64,000 bases of DNA from Streptomyces sp. AC550_RSS872 (lineage in GTDB: Bacteria > Actinomycetota > Actinomycetes > Streptomycetales > Streptomycetaceae): assembly GCF_019049285.1 (NCBI RefSeq), contig NZ_JAGMUL010000015.1, positions 294,351-358,350 on the forward strand, read 5' to 3'. The position numbers were made by a program, and so were the translations under genes. Positions within the stretch are counted from its first letter, which is position 1. Every line of letters starts with the position of its first letter. The notes beneath the pieces are model-generated. The model was not told where the DNA came from and made no database searches. It saw only the letters and a list, made by a program, of their open reading frames with translations. Below, one piece after another: positions 1 through 9,402 of the stretch.

Positions 1-109
1 CCGGGAGATCTTGGCGTACGTCCCAGCCGTGCGCACGGAGAGGCCTTCTTCCGCGCCCGTGTCCTCGCCGGGACGTCCGGTCTGGAACACGTGCGGGCAC
101 TCCGTCGCG

Positions 110-964
110 TCAGGCCCCTTTGGCGTCCGAGCCGTTGCCGTCGAGTGCTGCCCGGATCCGGCGGAGCCATTCCGTGCCCAGTCGGCGCCCGTTCGGGAGC
201 CGGTCGTCCCGGTCCCAGCGCCATGTCGTGATCATCGCCAGGACGAGGAGCCGGCTCTCGCGCAGCAAGTCCTGATCGACACCCGGATAGTGCGCGCTGA
301 TTTCCTCGGGCGCGTGGGCGAGGTCGAATTCGACGGGGCCCCGGCAACACGTCTCGAGGTCGATGAACAGTGGCCCGTTCTTCGTGCCGAGCAGGTTGCC
401 CGGGTGCGGCTCGCCGTGCAGGAGTTGCTCGGCGCCGCCGCGCTCGCCGACAGCTCGTTTCAGGCTGCGTAACGTGTCGCCGAGCAACTCCCGGTCCGCG
501 TCGGCGAGCGCGGGAGTCTGCTCGCGGTCGGCCACCAGTCGTCGAGCCTGCTCGACCCGGTCCGTGAAGTGCGGCGTCGGGACATCGAGCTTGCGCATGC
601 CGACATGCAGCCGCTCGAGCGCGTCGGCGTAGCCGGCTGGTGAGATCTCTCCGGGTGTCACGGGCTCGTAGTAGGTCCACAGCGTGACCACGAAACCGTC
701 ACGCTCATGGACGCGTGGCTCCACCCGAGGATCGAGAGCAGCCACCGGACACCCGGACTCGACCAGCCGCTGAGCAAGGTCGACTTCGAGCTGTGCGACC
801 TGATTCCCGACGGGGGCCACCCGGGCCAGGACGTCACAAGGCAGCAGACGCAGAGTGAGCTTGTTCGAGTCGTGAAGAACGACCGCGCCGTCGGCCGTCA
901 GGCCGGCCGACGGCGCGGTCGACATGGCCGCAGCCACCGCCCGCGACACCTCTGACACCTGCAT
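110..964 (-). CDS. aminoglycoside phosphotransferase-family kinase
   Basis: This is a small-molecule or antibiotic kinase of the APH / phosphotransferase-enzyme fold. The catalytic-loop motif HGEPHPGN and the downstream metal-binding segment FIDLETC are both present in the C-terminal half, in the usual order and spacing. The catalytic aspartate of the usual HxDxxxxN motif is replaced by Glu, a variation seen in some APH-like proteins. I placed the start at the ATG (284 residues), which has a purine-rich AGGGGAGAAAGG upstream. A TTG 33 bases further up is possible. The substrate cannot be read from the sequence. It stands alone, convergent with nothing visible at the window edge and 60 bases from the end of the neighbouring phosphatase gene. 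Confidence 0.8.
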   Translation of the reverse strand: MQVSEVSRAVAAAMSTAPSAGLTADGAVVLHDSNKLTLRLLPCDVLARVAPVGNQVAQLEVDLAQRLVESGCPVAALDPRVEPRVHERDGFVVTLWTYYEPVTPGEISPAGYADALERLHVGMRKLDVPTPHFTDRVEQARRLVADREQTPALADADRELLGDTLRSLKRAVGERGGAEQLLHGEPHPGNLLGTKNGPLFIDLETCCRGPVEFDLAHAPEEISAHYPGVDQDLLRESRLLVLAMITTWRWDRDDRLPNGRRLGTEWLRRIRAALDGNGSDAKGA

Positions 965-1026
965 CGTGCCGGGCCTTTCTCCCCTGAGCGCTGCCAAGAC
1001 TCACCGAGCGGTACGACCCGCGCACC

Positions 1027-3732
1027 CTACCGAGGTGCGGTCGGGGCGGGCTGCTGGAGTGGCTCGGGGAGGGCGTGTTCGGCCCAGATGACCTTGCCCT
1101 GGGGGGTGTACCGGGTGCCCCAGCGCTCGGCCATCTGCGACACCAGGAACAGTCCCCGGCCGCCCTCGTCCGTCGTCGCGGCGTACCGCAGATGCGGTGA
1201 GGTGCTGCTGCCGTCGGCCACCTCGCAGATCAGGGTGCGGTCGCGGATCAGCCGTACGTGGATCGGGGCGGTGCCGTAGCGGATGGCGTTGGTGATGAGT
1301 TCGCTGAGGATGAGCTCCATGGTGAAGCCGAACTCCGACAGGCCCCACGCTTCGAGGCGCTGGGACACGGCGTCGCGCATACCCGAGACGGCGGCCGGGT
1401 CCGCTGGTACGTCCCATTCGGCGATCCGGTCCGGTGGCAGCCCCCGCGTGCGGGCGACGAGCAGGGCGACGTCGTCCTTGGGACGCCGGGGGAGCAGACT
1501 GTCCAGCACGTCCTGGCAGGTCTCCTCGGGCGGTCGGCCGGGGTGACCGGTGAGCGCCTCACGCAGCAGTTCCATTCCCACGTCCAGGTCGCGCCTGCGG
1601 TCCTCGATGAGACCGTCGGTGTACAGGACGAGCTGGGTCCCCTCCGCGAGGCACACCTCCGCGGTCTGGAACGGCAGGCCGCCGAGCCCCAGGGGCGGAC
1701 CGGCCGGCACGTCCGGGTAGACGACCGTTCCGTCCGGCCGGACCAGCGCGGGCGCCAGATGCCCCGCACGTGCCACGACATACCGGCGCGTCACGGGGTC
1801 GTAGATCCCGTACAGGCAGGTGGCGCCCACGACGCCCGCCGCGCTCTCTGCTGCCTCCTTCTGGTCGATGCTCCCGACCAGGTCGTCCAGATGGCTCAGC
1901 AGCTCGTCGGGCGGCAGATCGAGGGCGGAGAAGTTGTGCACGGCGGTCCGTAGCCGTCCCATCGTGGCGGCGGCGTGCAGACCGTGGCCGACCACGTCGC
2001 CGACGGCCAGTGCCACCCGGCTCCCCGGCAGGGGAATCACATCGAACCAGTCGCCGCCCACACCCGACTGGGCGGGAAGGTAGCGGTAGGCGATGTCGAG
2101 GGCGTTCTGTTCGGGCATGGCCTGCGGCAGCAGGCTGCGCTGGAGGGTGACCGCCAGGGTGTGCTCGCGGGTGTAGCGGCGCGCGTTGTCGATGCTGATC
2201 GCGGCACGGGCCACCAGCTCCTCCGCCAGCGACAGGTCCTCCTCGTTGAAACGCTCATGCTGTCGTGCGCGCCAGAAGTTGGCCATGCCCAGCACGACGC
2301 CCCGGGCCTGGATGGGAGCGGTGATGAGGGAGTGGATGCCGTAGTCGATGATCGCCGTGGCGCGCACCGGGTCCTGCACGCGCCAGCCCGCGGCGGTCGG
2401 CAGGTCGCTCACCAGCTGCGAGCGGCCGCTGCCGTAGCCGCGTGCCTGGGGCGTGGAGGGCAGATAGTCGAAGAGGCGGCCCTGTTCGGAGAGCGGATGG
2501 TCGTCCCGGATGCCGCACACGGCCGCACGGCGCATGTCCGTCGCCGTGGGGGCCGGCTCCTCGCCGTGCAGGACCGCGTCGGCGAGGTCCACGGTGACGA
2601 AGTCCGCGAAGCGGGGAACGGGGACCCGCGCCAGCTCGTCGGCGGTGCGCAGCACGTCCAGGGTGGTACCGATGCGGAGCCCGGCGTCGTACAGCAGCCT
2701 GAGCCGCTCCCGTGCCACCTCCGCCCTGCCGGTCACCGCCTGGAGCTCGGTGGAGTCGCGCAGCGTCACCACCGTTCCCCGGGGGTCGCCCTCGCGGTCC
2801 GTGGGCCGCTGGTTGACCGCGAGCAACCGCTCTCCCGCGAGGTGCACCTCGTCGGTGGCCTCGCGCCCGGAGGCGAGCAGGTCCTTCGTCCCGGGATCGA
2901 GGCCCGGCAGTTCCGAGACGAGCCGTCCCTCGACGTCCGGCGGCAGCTCCAGCAGCCGTCTGGCCTCGTCGTTCGCCAGGATCAGCCGCCCGTCGGCGGC
3001 CACGATCAGCACTCCTTCCCGCACGGAGTGGAGCACCGTGTCGTGGTGCTCGTACATCAGGCTCATCTCGGCCGGGGCCAGACTGTGCGTCTGCCGTCGC
3101 AGCCGCCGGCCCACCAGGGCCGTCACACCGGTGGACAACACGAGCGCTCCGGCCCCGGCGCCCAGGATGATCGGCAGTTGCCGGGCCAGCTGGCTCTCGA
3201 CGTTCTTGACCTTCATCCCGGCCGAGACGAGTCCCACCACCTCGCTGTCGGCGTTCTCGATCGGGACCGTGGACTGCACCTCGCGACCGAGCGGGCCGTT
3301 GACGCTCTCCACGTACGTCCTGCCCTCCAGCGACGGCCCGATCTCGCCCACGAACCGCTTTCCGATCCGGTCCGGCAAGGGGTGCGTGTACCGAATGCCG
3401 TCGGTGTCCATGACCACGATGAAGTCGACGCCGGCGGCCTTGCGTGCCGCCTCCGTGAGCGGCTGGAGGATCTTGCTCGGATCCGGGGTCCGCAGTGCCG
3501 CGAGGACGCCCGGTGCGTGCGCGAAGGTCTGCGCCACGGCCGTGGAGCGGCGCCTGGCCTCGGCGCTGGTGTCCCGCTCCGACTGGAGGATGAGGGCGAA
3601 GACCCCGCAGGCTACGAGCAGCACGACCAGGGTCACCTGGAAGACCAACACCTGCCCGGCCACGCTCCGCGTGCCCTTGCTGATGAGGCGCTTCACCGAG
3701 AGGTGCGGAAATCGGGCGAAACGGTTCGCCAT
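1027..3732 (-). CDS. multidomain sensor: Cache-PAS-GAF-SpoIIE phosphatase-HATPase
   Basis: A 901-residue membrane sensor phosphatase. Order: transmembrane helix near residues 27-48, an extracytoplasmic CitA/DcuS-like sensor domain to about 185, a second membrane helix, a PAS domain (about 225-330), a GAF domain (about 345-515), a SpoIIE/PP2C phosphatase domain (about 540-770, with the metal-binding GGDWFDV and GDVVGHG motifs), and a C-terminal HATPase of the anti-sigma (RsbW) type (about 780-890, ELITNAIRYG and GGRGLFLV). Such proteins combine kinase and phosphatase arms of a partner-switching circuit controlling an alternative sigma factor through an anti-anti-sigma protein. The ligand of the outer domain is unknown. 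It is transcribed away from a second SpoIIE phosphatase gene 108 bases upstream, which suggests linked signalling. Confidence 0.93.
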   Translation of the reverse strand: MANRFARFPHLSVKRLISKGTRSVAGQVLVFQVTLVVLLVACGVFALILQSERDTSAEARRRSTAVAQTFAHAPGVLAALRTPDPSKILQPLTEAARKAAGVDFIVVMDTDGIRYTHPLPDRIGKRFVGEIGPSLEGRTYVESVNGPLGREVQSTVPIENADSEVVGLVSAGMKVKNVESQLARQLPIILGAGAGALVLSTGVTALVGRRLRRQTHSLAPAEMSLMYEHHDTVLHSVREGVLIVAADGRLILANDEARRLLELPPDVEGRLVSELPGLDPGTKDLLASGREATDEVHLAGERLLAVNQRPTDREGDPRGTVVTLRDSTELQAVTGRAEVARERLRLLYDAGLRIGTTLDVLRTADELARVPVPRFADFVTVDLADAVLHGEEPAPTATDMRRAAVCGIRDDHPLSEQGRLFDYLPSTPQARGYGSGRSQLVSDLPTAAGWRVQDPVRATAIIDYGIHSLITAPIQARGVVLGMANFWRARQHERFNEEDLSLAEELVARAAISIDNARRYTREHTLAVTLQRSLLPQAMPEQNALDIAYRYLPAQSGVGGDWFDVIPLPGSRVALAVGDVVGHGLHAAATMGRLRTAVHNFSALDLPPDELLSHLDDLVGSIDQKEAAESAAGVVGATCLYGIYDPVTRRYVVARAGHLAPALVRPDGTVVYPDVPAGPPLGLGGLPFQTAEVCLAEGTQLVLYTDGLIEDRRRDLDVGMELLREALTGHPGRPPEETCQDVLDSLLPRRPKDDVALLVARTRGLPPDRIAEWDVPADPAAVSGMRDAVSQRLEAWGLSEFGFTMELILSELITNAIRYGTAPIHVRLIRDRTLICEVADGSSTSPHLRYAATTDEGGRGLFLVSQMAERWGTRYTPQGKVIWAEHALPEPLQQPAPTAPR

Positions 3733-3840
3733 GCGACCTTTTTAACACCGGTGATCCCAAGTGGCCAGGCCCGCACGCTCGACCTCGGCTCGGATGTCCG
3801 GTGCGTGATTTCCCCGCGCCCGATGTCTGCTTAGGTCGAT

Positions 3841-4980
3841 ATGATGCATTTTGTGATCATGTCTGGGTGGCTGTCGCGCCGCCGTCCTGCCTACGGCGGC
3901 CGATGGGAAGCCGCCCGGCTGTCACCCGTGGTCCTCACCGTCATCATCGTCGCCCTGGCGTCCTCGACCCCCAGAGACATCGCCTTCAGCCGCCTTCTGC
4001 CCGCCGCGCCCGCCCTCGCCGCCGCGATGTGGCCCGTGCTCCCCACGATCCTGTTGGGGATGTTCTGCTTCCTGTTCATGATCGTCCTCAGTCTCTTCCA
4101 CACCGACCTCGGGACGCAGTACACGGCCGCCGCGATCATCGCGGTCACCCTGGCGGCCGCATACGGCAGCCATGTCCGGCTGCAACGAGAGGAGATCCTC
4201 TTCCAGGTCCGCCTCGTCGCCGACGCCGCCCAGAAGGTGCTGCTGCGCCCGCTGCCGCGCCGCATCGAGGACGTCGAGATCGAGTCGCTGTATCTGGCGG
4301 CCCAGGAACAGGCCCGGATCGGCGGCGACTTCTACGAGGCGATCGGCACACCGCACGGGGTCCGGCTGCTCATAGGCGACGTACGGGGCAAGGGCCTGTC
4401 CGCGGTCGGGGCCGCCTCGGCGGTGATCAGCTGCTTCAGGGAGGCCGCGTACGACGAGCCCGACCTGCAAGGCATCATCCACCGCCTGGAGACCACCATC
4501 ACGCGCCACAGCGACGCGTTTCCCACCCAGGACCAGCCCGAGCACTTCGCCACCGCCCTCCTCGCCGAGATCCCGCACGGCGGCGGCCACATACGACTCC
4601 TCAACTGCGGGCATCCCCCGCCACTGATCTCCCATTGCGGAAAGGTCCGGGTCCTCGAGCCCACCCTCCCCTCACCACCCCTCAACCTCGCGGCCCTCAT
4701 CGGTGACCGCTACTGGGTCGACATGGTCTCCTTCACCCCGGGTGACCAGCTCCTGCTCTACACGGACGGCGTGTCGGAGACCCGGGACCACACGGGCCAG
4801 TTCTTCCCCCTGCCGGACTGGATGCGCCGGCAGGGCCTGGAACAGCCCCGCGAACTCCTCGACCGCCTGCACCGGGATCTGCTCCAGCACAGCGGTGGAA
4901 GGCTCGACGACGACATCGCGGCGCTCGCGCTGAGGTGCTCGGGCGCGCAGGACCGGGGAGCGGTGGGCATCGAGGGCTGA
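3841..4980 (+). CDS. membrane-anchored SpoIIE-family protein phosphatase
   Basis: A 379-residue PP2C-type serine phosphatase. The N-terminal 110 residues hold hydrophobic helices (VVLTVIIVALA, then a pair rich in Leu/Ile/Met) that anchor it. The catalytic SpoIIE domain covers about 125-365, with metal-site motifs GGDFYEA, GDVRGKG, NCGHPPPL and LYTDGVSE all intact. It lacks the PAS, GAF and HATPase parts of the divergent neighbour, so it is likely the simpler phosphatase arm of a partner-switching system acting on a phosphorylated anti-sigma antagonist. The start is uncertain: ATGs occur at codons 1, 2 and 7 and no clear ribosome site precedes any of them. Confidence 0.9.
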   Translation: MMHFVIMSGWLSRRRPAYGGRWEAARLSPVVLTVIIVALASSTPRDIAFSRLLPAAPALAAAMWPVLPTILLGMFCFLFMIVLSLFHTDLGTQYTAAAIIAVTLAAAYGSHVRLQREEILFQVRLVADAAQKVLLRPLPRRIEDVEIESLYLAAQEQARIGGDFYEAIGTPHGVRLLIGDVRGKGLSAVGAASAVISCFREAAYDEPDLQGIIHRLETTITRHSDAFPTQDQPEHFATALLAEIPHGGGHIRLLNCGHPPPLISHCGKVRVLEPTLPSPPLNLAALIGDRYWVDMVSFTPGDQLLLYTDGVSETRDHTGQFFPLPDWMRRQGLEQPRELLDRLHRDLLQHSGGRLDDDIAALALRCSGAQDRGAVGIEG

Positions 4981-5005
4981 GAGCCCGGCTGCGCCCAGCC
5001 TCCGC

Positions 5006-5671
5006 TCACCCGGGCAGCGTCTGGGTGACGCGCCACAGCCGCCGCGGTAGGTCACCCTCCTCGAAGGCGTGGACCTCCTGAAGGCGCCAGCCCTGCGCGA
5101 GGGAGTCGACCAGTTCACGGGAGAAGAAGTGGACGGCGAAGCCGCCGTGCTCCCAGATGTCGTCTCCGTGCCCCGCCCCCGTCCGGTAGTGCGCGTCCTC
5201 GGTGTGGCGGACGGTGTACACGAAGACGCCGCCCGGTCTCAGGACGCGGCGCACTTCGGCGAGCAGGGCGTGGATCTCGTTCGTGGACAGCGCCATGCAG
5301 AGCAGCATGTGCGCGAACACGCCGTCCACCGAGGAGTCCGCGAGCGGCAGCGGCTCGCGGACGTCGTGGACTGCCGTCGTGACCCGTTCGGCCAGGCCTT
5401 GGACGCCAGCGGCCTCGCGCAGTTGCTCCAGACCCACCGGGCTGAAATCGGTGGCCAGCACGGTGAAGCCCTCGCGTGCGAAGAACAGCGCGTCACGACC
5501 GTGCCCCGCACCCAGCTCGAGCAGGTCTCCGGTACGGGCGGCCCGGAAGACCGCGGCGGCGTGGACGGCGGGTTCGGACGGCTTCTCGCCGTACATGCCC
5601 GGATGTTCGCCGTACGTCTGCTGCCAGTGCTCACGCTGGACGTCGGCCAGTTCCTGCTCGGACTCCGGCAT
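5006..5671 (-). CDS. class I SAM-dependent methyltransferase
   Basis: A 221-residue methyltransferase with the SAM-binding motif I LLELGAGHGRD near residue 50, the acidic residue after the second strand (ATDFS), and the late motif LRPGGVFVYTV. It is most like small methyltransferases of the tellurite-resistance/thiopurine type, but the substrate is not evident. The ATG chosen has GAGGTG about six bases upstream and begins just downstream of the stop of a decayed response-regulator gene. The same frame stays open upstream through that pseudogene, so an annotation starting earlier would wrongly fuse the two. Confidence 0.85.
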   Translation of the reverse strand: MPESEQELADVQREHWQQTYGEHPGMYGEKPSEPAVHAAAVFRAARTGDLLELGAGHGRDALFFAREGFTVLATDFSPVGLEQLREAAGVQGLAERVTTAVHDVREPLPLADSSVDGVFAHMLLCMALSTNEIHALLAEVRRVLRPGGVFVYTVRHTEDAHYRTGAGHGDDIWEHGGFAVHFFSRELVDSLAQGWRLQEVHAFEEGDLPRRLWRVTQTLPG

Positions 5672-5675
5672 GCGC

Positions 5676-6278
5676 TCACCTCGTGTTGGTGCGGTCGCCG
5701 CTGTCCGGGCGCTGCGGATGGGAGGCCAGGACCGCGGCCTGGACGCGGCGGCGATCAGGGTGAGGATGTCTCGCTCGCGCGGCGACAGGCCGGCCGGCTC
5801 GGGTGCGACGGTCGGTGTCCCGGCGGGGTCGGCGCGCAGTGAGCGCATCAGGCGGGCCGTGGTCGCCGGGGCCGGCATGGACTGGCCCGAGGTGACCGTA
5901 CGGACGGCCGGGACCAGGGCGGAGCCCCTGATCTGTTTCCGGACGGCCCGAGGCGCCGGCCATGACGGCATCGAGCAGAGAGTCCTCGTCGTCGAACGAG
6001 GACAGCATCAGACAGGCCGGCTCCGGCATCAGGCCGCGCAGCTCGCGGCAGACCGTGATGCCGTCGCCGTCCGGGAGACGTACGTCGAGCACGGCTACGT
6101 GGGGGCGCAGCGCCGGGCCGCGGGAGAGGGCGTGCTCGACGGTGTCCGCGTCGCCGACCACGGAGACGTCCGGCTCTGCGTCGAGCAGGCCGGTGATGCC
6201 GCGTCGTACGACCTCGTGGTCGTCCAGCAGGAACGCGCGGATCGGGTCCTGCTCCGTGAAAGGGCCTGTCTCGGTCAT
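5676..6278 (-). pseudogene. LuxR/NarL-family response regulator, frameshifted and internally deleted
   Basis: The start ATG opens a normal receiver domain (FLLDDHEVVRRGI, then VAVLDVRLPDGDG with the phospho-acceptor Asp). At about 5970-5980 the frame breaks: after MAGASG the expected YVLKQIRGS continues one frame away as KQIRGSALVPAV, consistent with loss of two bases. Later LSPRERDILTLIA opens the helix-turn-helix, but about 50 codons of that domain are missing. The reading then changes frame again to RRVQAAVLAS, the usual C-terminus of DevR/DosR-type regulators. The DNA-binding domain is therefore destroyed and the gene cannot make a working regulator. It sits next to two other decayed fragments that belong to the same functional setting. 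Confidence 0.85.
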
Positions 6279-6380
6279 GACGATCCCTCGTTCCCCGGTG
6301 CCCCCCGGTCTGCGGACCACGGAATGCTCATGCTGCCGATCATCGCTCGCCGGGGCCGGACGCACCAGGGCCGACCGGCC

Positions 6381-6619
6381 CCACTCGCACTTGAGACGCG
6401 CCCTCACCGGCCCACCGCCAGGACCCCGGCGGCCTCTCCTGGCCACGGGAATCACGGCCGTGTCCCGGACCCGCCCCGCGAGCCCGACCACTCCCTCGCG
6501 CACAGGGACGTCGCCCGCCGAACCCGGCTCCGGGAAGACGTAGGGCACGATCTCGCGGCGAACCTCCTCGGCGATCCCGCCGTCGCAGCGCAGGAACACC
6601 TTCAGCGGGTCGGCTCTGC
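6381..6619 (-). pseudogene. BON-domain fragment (tail of a CBS-BON protein)
   Basis: The minus strand reads ADPLKVFLRCDGGIAEEVR, then a hydrophobic strand, VREGVVGLAGRVRDTAVIPVA, ending near ARLKCEW. This is the shape of the BON domain that follows paired CBS domains in Streptomyces universal-stress/dormancy loci. No CBS domains and no start precede it: at the upstream end the sequence changes into the sensor-kinase remnant on the other strand. The second half of the BON domain is also degraded, with a Gly/Arg-rich stretch where LVRAVEGVVDV would be expected. Assignment rests on pattern recognition only. Confidence 0.55.
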
Positions 6620-6700
6620 CACTTCCGCCTCACGGTCACCGGCAACGGCGTCGGCATCCCGGCCGACGGGGGCACCACGCTGGTGTGGTGGGCGCCGGTG
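6620..6700 (+). pseudogene. C-terminal scrap of a GAF-type sensor histidine kinase
   Basis: The plus strand reads HFRLTVTGNGVGIPAD and, almost at once, GGTTLVWWAPV. The first part resembles the N/G1 box of a HATPase (DDGVGIP) and the second the last strand of DosS/NreB-type kinases. The roughly 35 residues that normally lie between them (the GLRNL...G2 region) are missing. The fragment has no start or upstream kinase sequence and ends inside the 3' end of the next gene. It is best read as debris of the kinase that partnered the broken response regulator nearby. Confidence 0.5.
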
Positions 6701-6708
6701 CACCATCG

Positions 6709-8124
6709 TCACCACCCGGTCAGCAGCAGATGGTTGAGGAGCAGCGCGAGCAGCGCCTGGGCGATGAGCCACGCGCGGGGGCGGGCGAGGAACGCGCACG
6801 CCGGGAGCAGCCACAGCGCGAAGGGCAGCCAGATCCGTTCCGTCTCCGCCTTGCTCATGCCGGACAGGTCCGCGACCAGCAGGGCGAGCAGAGCGGCGGA
6901 CAAGAGGAGGGCGAGGCGGGCCTCGGCGGCCCGGCCGGGGGCGCCGTCACGGGCACGGACGAGCACCGCACCGGTCCGGCGCAGTCCCACCGCCGTCGCC
7001 AGGCCCGTGATGAGCACGGCGCAGGCCAGGTTGGCCCACACCCAGTAGCCGTAGGGACGGGTGCCGCCCACGCCCTGGTGGTAGCGCGTCACCAGGAGCC
7101 GGTACGCCTCCCACCAGTCGAACCCGGCGAGCGTGAACAGTGCCGGGACCACGGCCAGTCCCGCGAGCAGCGGCACCAGCAGGACGGGCCGCTTGCGGAG
7201 CCCCTGTCGGCCGAGCCACAGCACCGCCGCCCCGATCAGCGCGACGAGCGTGAGGCCGTACGACAGATAGCAGGTCAGGCCGAAGAGCAGACCTGACGCC
7301 CCGGCCCGCCACAAGGACCGTCCGGTCACCGCCAGTGCCAGCAGCGCCACCGCCCATGCCGCCACCGCCGCGAAGTACGCGTCGGCCGAGGTCCCCATCC
7401 ACACGGCGGCCGGCGCCAGCACGAGGAAGGGCGCCGCCCTGCGCGCGAGTGCCTCGTCGGCCAGAGCGCGGATCGTGACCAGCACGGCCACACAGGCCGT
7501 CGCCCCGACGGTGATGCACCACATCCCGGCCCAGCCCCCGCCGCCGAGCCCGATCCGGTCGAGCAGGACGAAGGTGAGCGGGGCGGCAGGCGGGTGACCG
7601 GCGATGTGCGCGGGCCAGTGGTCGGGGGAGCCGAGAAGGATGTGGTCGGTGAAGCCGTGCAGGGTGGCCGGGATGTCGTCGAAGCGGTCGATGACCTGGA
7701 GGTACTCGTGGCGGGTGGTGAGCCGGCCGGCGATGCCGCGGTGCCAGCCGTCGATCAGGGCGAGGGAGAAGATCCATGCCAGGGCGGTGGCCCAGGCCAG
7801 CGGGAGCAGGCTCCGCCAGGGGAGTCGGGCGGCGAGGGCGGGCCCGTACGCCACGGTGCCGATCGCCACCGCGACGGCCGCCGGAGTGCCCGGGCCCAGA
7901 TGAGGGCCCCACGATGCCAGCACCGGGGGCCAGTTGACGAAGAGGGTGTGGCTGGTCGCCTGAATGTGGCGGCCGAGCAGCACGGCTGCCGTCACGAGCA
8001 GTACGGCGGCCACGGAGGCGTACAGGTCACGGCGCTGGGAGCGGGTCACGCCCGGAACGCTAGGCCGACAGGGCGGGCGTGGACCGCCGTCCGGGCCGGA
8101 CGTCAGCGTTTCGTCATCGTTCAC
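6709..8124 (-). CDS. polytopic membrane protein, possible GT-C glycosyltransferase
   Basis: A 471-residue protein with about 11-12 hydrophobic helices beginning near residue 34, and short Arg-rich cytoplasmic loops. The long first extracytoplasmic loop carries acidic pairs (IDRFDDIP) and HPPAAPLTFVLLDRIG, an arrangement reminiscent of GT-C mannosyl- or arabinosyltransferases that use polyprenyl-phosphate sugars. No signature is decisive. It faces away from the molybdopterin oxidoreductase gene 39 bases away. The nearby GT2 enzyme resembles polyprenyl-phosphate sugar synthases, so a donor-synthase and transferase pair is a reasonable inference. Its start is an ATG about 100 bases before the first helix; a later start is possible. 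Confidence 0.7.
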   Translation of the reverse strand: MNDDETLTSGPDGGPRPPCRPSVPGVTRSQRRDLYASVAAVLLVTAAVLLGRHIQATSHTLFVNWPPVLASWGPHLGPGTPAAVAVAIGTVAYGPALAARLPWRSLLPLAWATALAWIFSLALIDGWHRGIAGRLTTRHEYLQVIDRFDDIPATLHGFTDHILLGSPDHWPAHIAGHPPAAPLTFVLLDRIGLGGGGWAGMWCITVGATACVAVLVTIRALADEALARRAAPFLVLAPAAVWMGTSADAYFAAVAAWAVALLALAVTGRSLWRAGASGLLFGLTCYLSYGLTLVALIGAAVLWLGRQGLRKRPVLLVPLLAGLAVVPALFTLAGFDWWEAYRLLVTRYHQGVGGTRPYGYWVWANLACAVLITGLATAVGLRRTGAVLVRARDGAPGRAAEARLALLLSAALLALLVADLSGMSKAETERIWLPFALWLLPACAFLARPRAWLIAQALLALLLNHLLLTGW

Positions 8125-8163
8125 GCACCCGTTTCCGGGGTGGTCCGGGCCTACGGTCGGGCC

Positions 8164-9402
8164 ATGCGAGACGATCCACGCGATCCGCGGCTCCCCTCCT
8201 CACCCGGCTTCTGGCGCAGCCCGCTGCGCGGCCCCTGGCTCACCTCGATGCTGGGCCTCGTCCTGCTCGTCGGCATCACCGTGCTGTTCGTGACCGGCCT
8301 GGTCTCCTACGCCGCCTACAACCCGAACCTGTCGCCGGTGAACGACAAGACCCCGGACAAGGGGATCCTCGGCTTCTACCTCTTCGCCTGGCCGACGAAC
8401 CCGCACTGGCTGTACCGGCTCAACCAGGGCGTCCACGTCACCCTCGGCATCACCCTGATCCCCGTCCTGCTCGCCAAGCTGTGGTCCGTCGTACCGAGGC
8501 TGTTCGCACTGCCCCCGGCCCGCTCGCTCGCGCACGCCCTGGAGCGGATCTCCCTGCTGCTCCTGGTCGGCGGCGGGCTGTTCGAGTTCGTGACCGGGGT
8601 GCTCAACGTCCAGCTCGACTACGTCTTCCCCGGCTCCTTCTACCCCCTGCACTTCTACGGCGCCTGGGTGTTCTTCGCCGCGTTCGTCGCCCACGCGCTG
8701 CTGAAGATGCCCATCGCGCTGCGCAATCTGCGGCACCTGCGGGAGGAGAAGAACGACCTGGTGTCACCGCGCCCCACCGACCCGACCGTCTCCCGGCGCG
8801 GCGCCCTGTGGTTCGTCGGGGGCGGCTCGCTGCTGCTGTTCGCGACCACGGCCGGGCAGAACTTCGACGGTCCGCTGCGGCGCACCGCGCTCCTCGCACC
8901 GCACGGCGGCGGCGAACCCGGCAGCGGACCGAACGGCTTCCAGATCAACAAGACCGCCGCGTACGCCGGCATCGACGCGGCGGAGACGGGCACGGACACA
9001 TGGCAGCTCGTGGTGAGGGGGCGCACCGGCACCGTCCGCCTGAGCCGCTCCCGGCTCCTCGAACTCCCCCTGCACAGCTCGGCGTTGCCCATCGCCTGCG
9101 TCGAGGGCTGGTCGACGTCGGACCAGTGGTGGCGCGGGGTGCGGCTGCGCGACCTCGCGGCGCTCGTCGGCCACGACGACCCGCCCGACCTGTTCGTCGA
9201 GTCCCTCCAGCGGCGCGGCGCCTTCCGGAAAGCCGCCCTGCGCGCCAACCAGGTGGCCGACCCGCGCTCCCTGCTCGCCCTGTACGTCAACGGCGAGGAG
9301 CTGTCCCCCGACCACGGCTACCCGGCGCGGATCATCGTGCCCGCCGCACCCGGTGTACTCAACACCAAGTGGGTGGCCCGGATGACGTTCGGAGAACTGT
9401 GA
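8164..9402 (+). CDS. cytochrome b561-like / molybdopterin oxidoreductase fusion
   Basis: A 412-residue fusion. Residues about 28-195 form a membrane domain of four to five helices with conserved His residues (HWLYRLNQGVHV, LHFYGAW, VAHALL), resembling di-haem cytochrome b561-type anchors. A short helix near 215-230 then leads to a periplasmic sulfite-oxidase-fold domain (about 245-412). Cys312 in PIACVEGWS is the expected molybdenum ligand, followed by WWRGVRL. I infer electron exchange between an extracytoplasmic substrate and the quinone pool; the substrate is unknown. The ATG is four bases after a GGGCC run and no better start exists. The stop overlaps the ATG of the next gene (TGATG), so the two are probably co-translated. 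Confidence 0.88.
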   Translation: MRDDPRDPRLPSSPGFWRSPLRGPWLTSMLGLVLLVGITVLFVTGLVSYAAYNPNLSPVNDKTPDKGILGFYLFAWPTNPHWLYRLNQGVHVTLGITLIPVLLAKLWSVVPRLFALPPARSLAHALERISLLLLVGGGLFEFVTGVLNVQLDYVFPGSFYPLHFYGAWVFFAAFVAHALLKMPIALRNLRHLREEKNDLVSPRPTDPTVSRRGALWFVGGGSLLLFATTAGQNFDGPLRRTALLAPHGGGEPGSGPNGFQINKTAAYAGIDAAETGTDTWQLVVRGRTGTVRLSRSRLLELPLHSSALPIACVEGWSTSDQWWRGVRLRDLAALVGHDDPPDLFVESLQRRGAFRKAALRANQVADPRSLLALYVNGEELSPDHGYPARIIVPAAPGVLNTKWVARMTFGEL

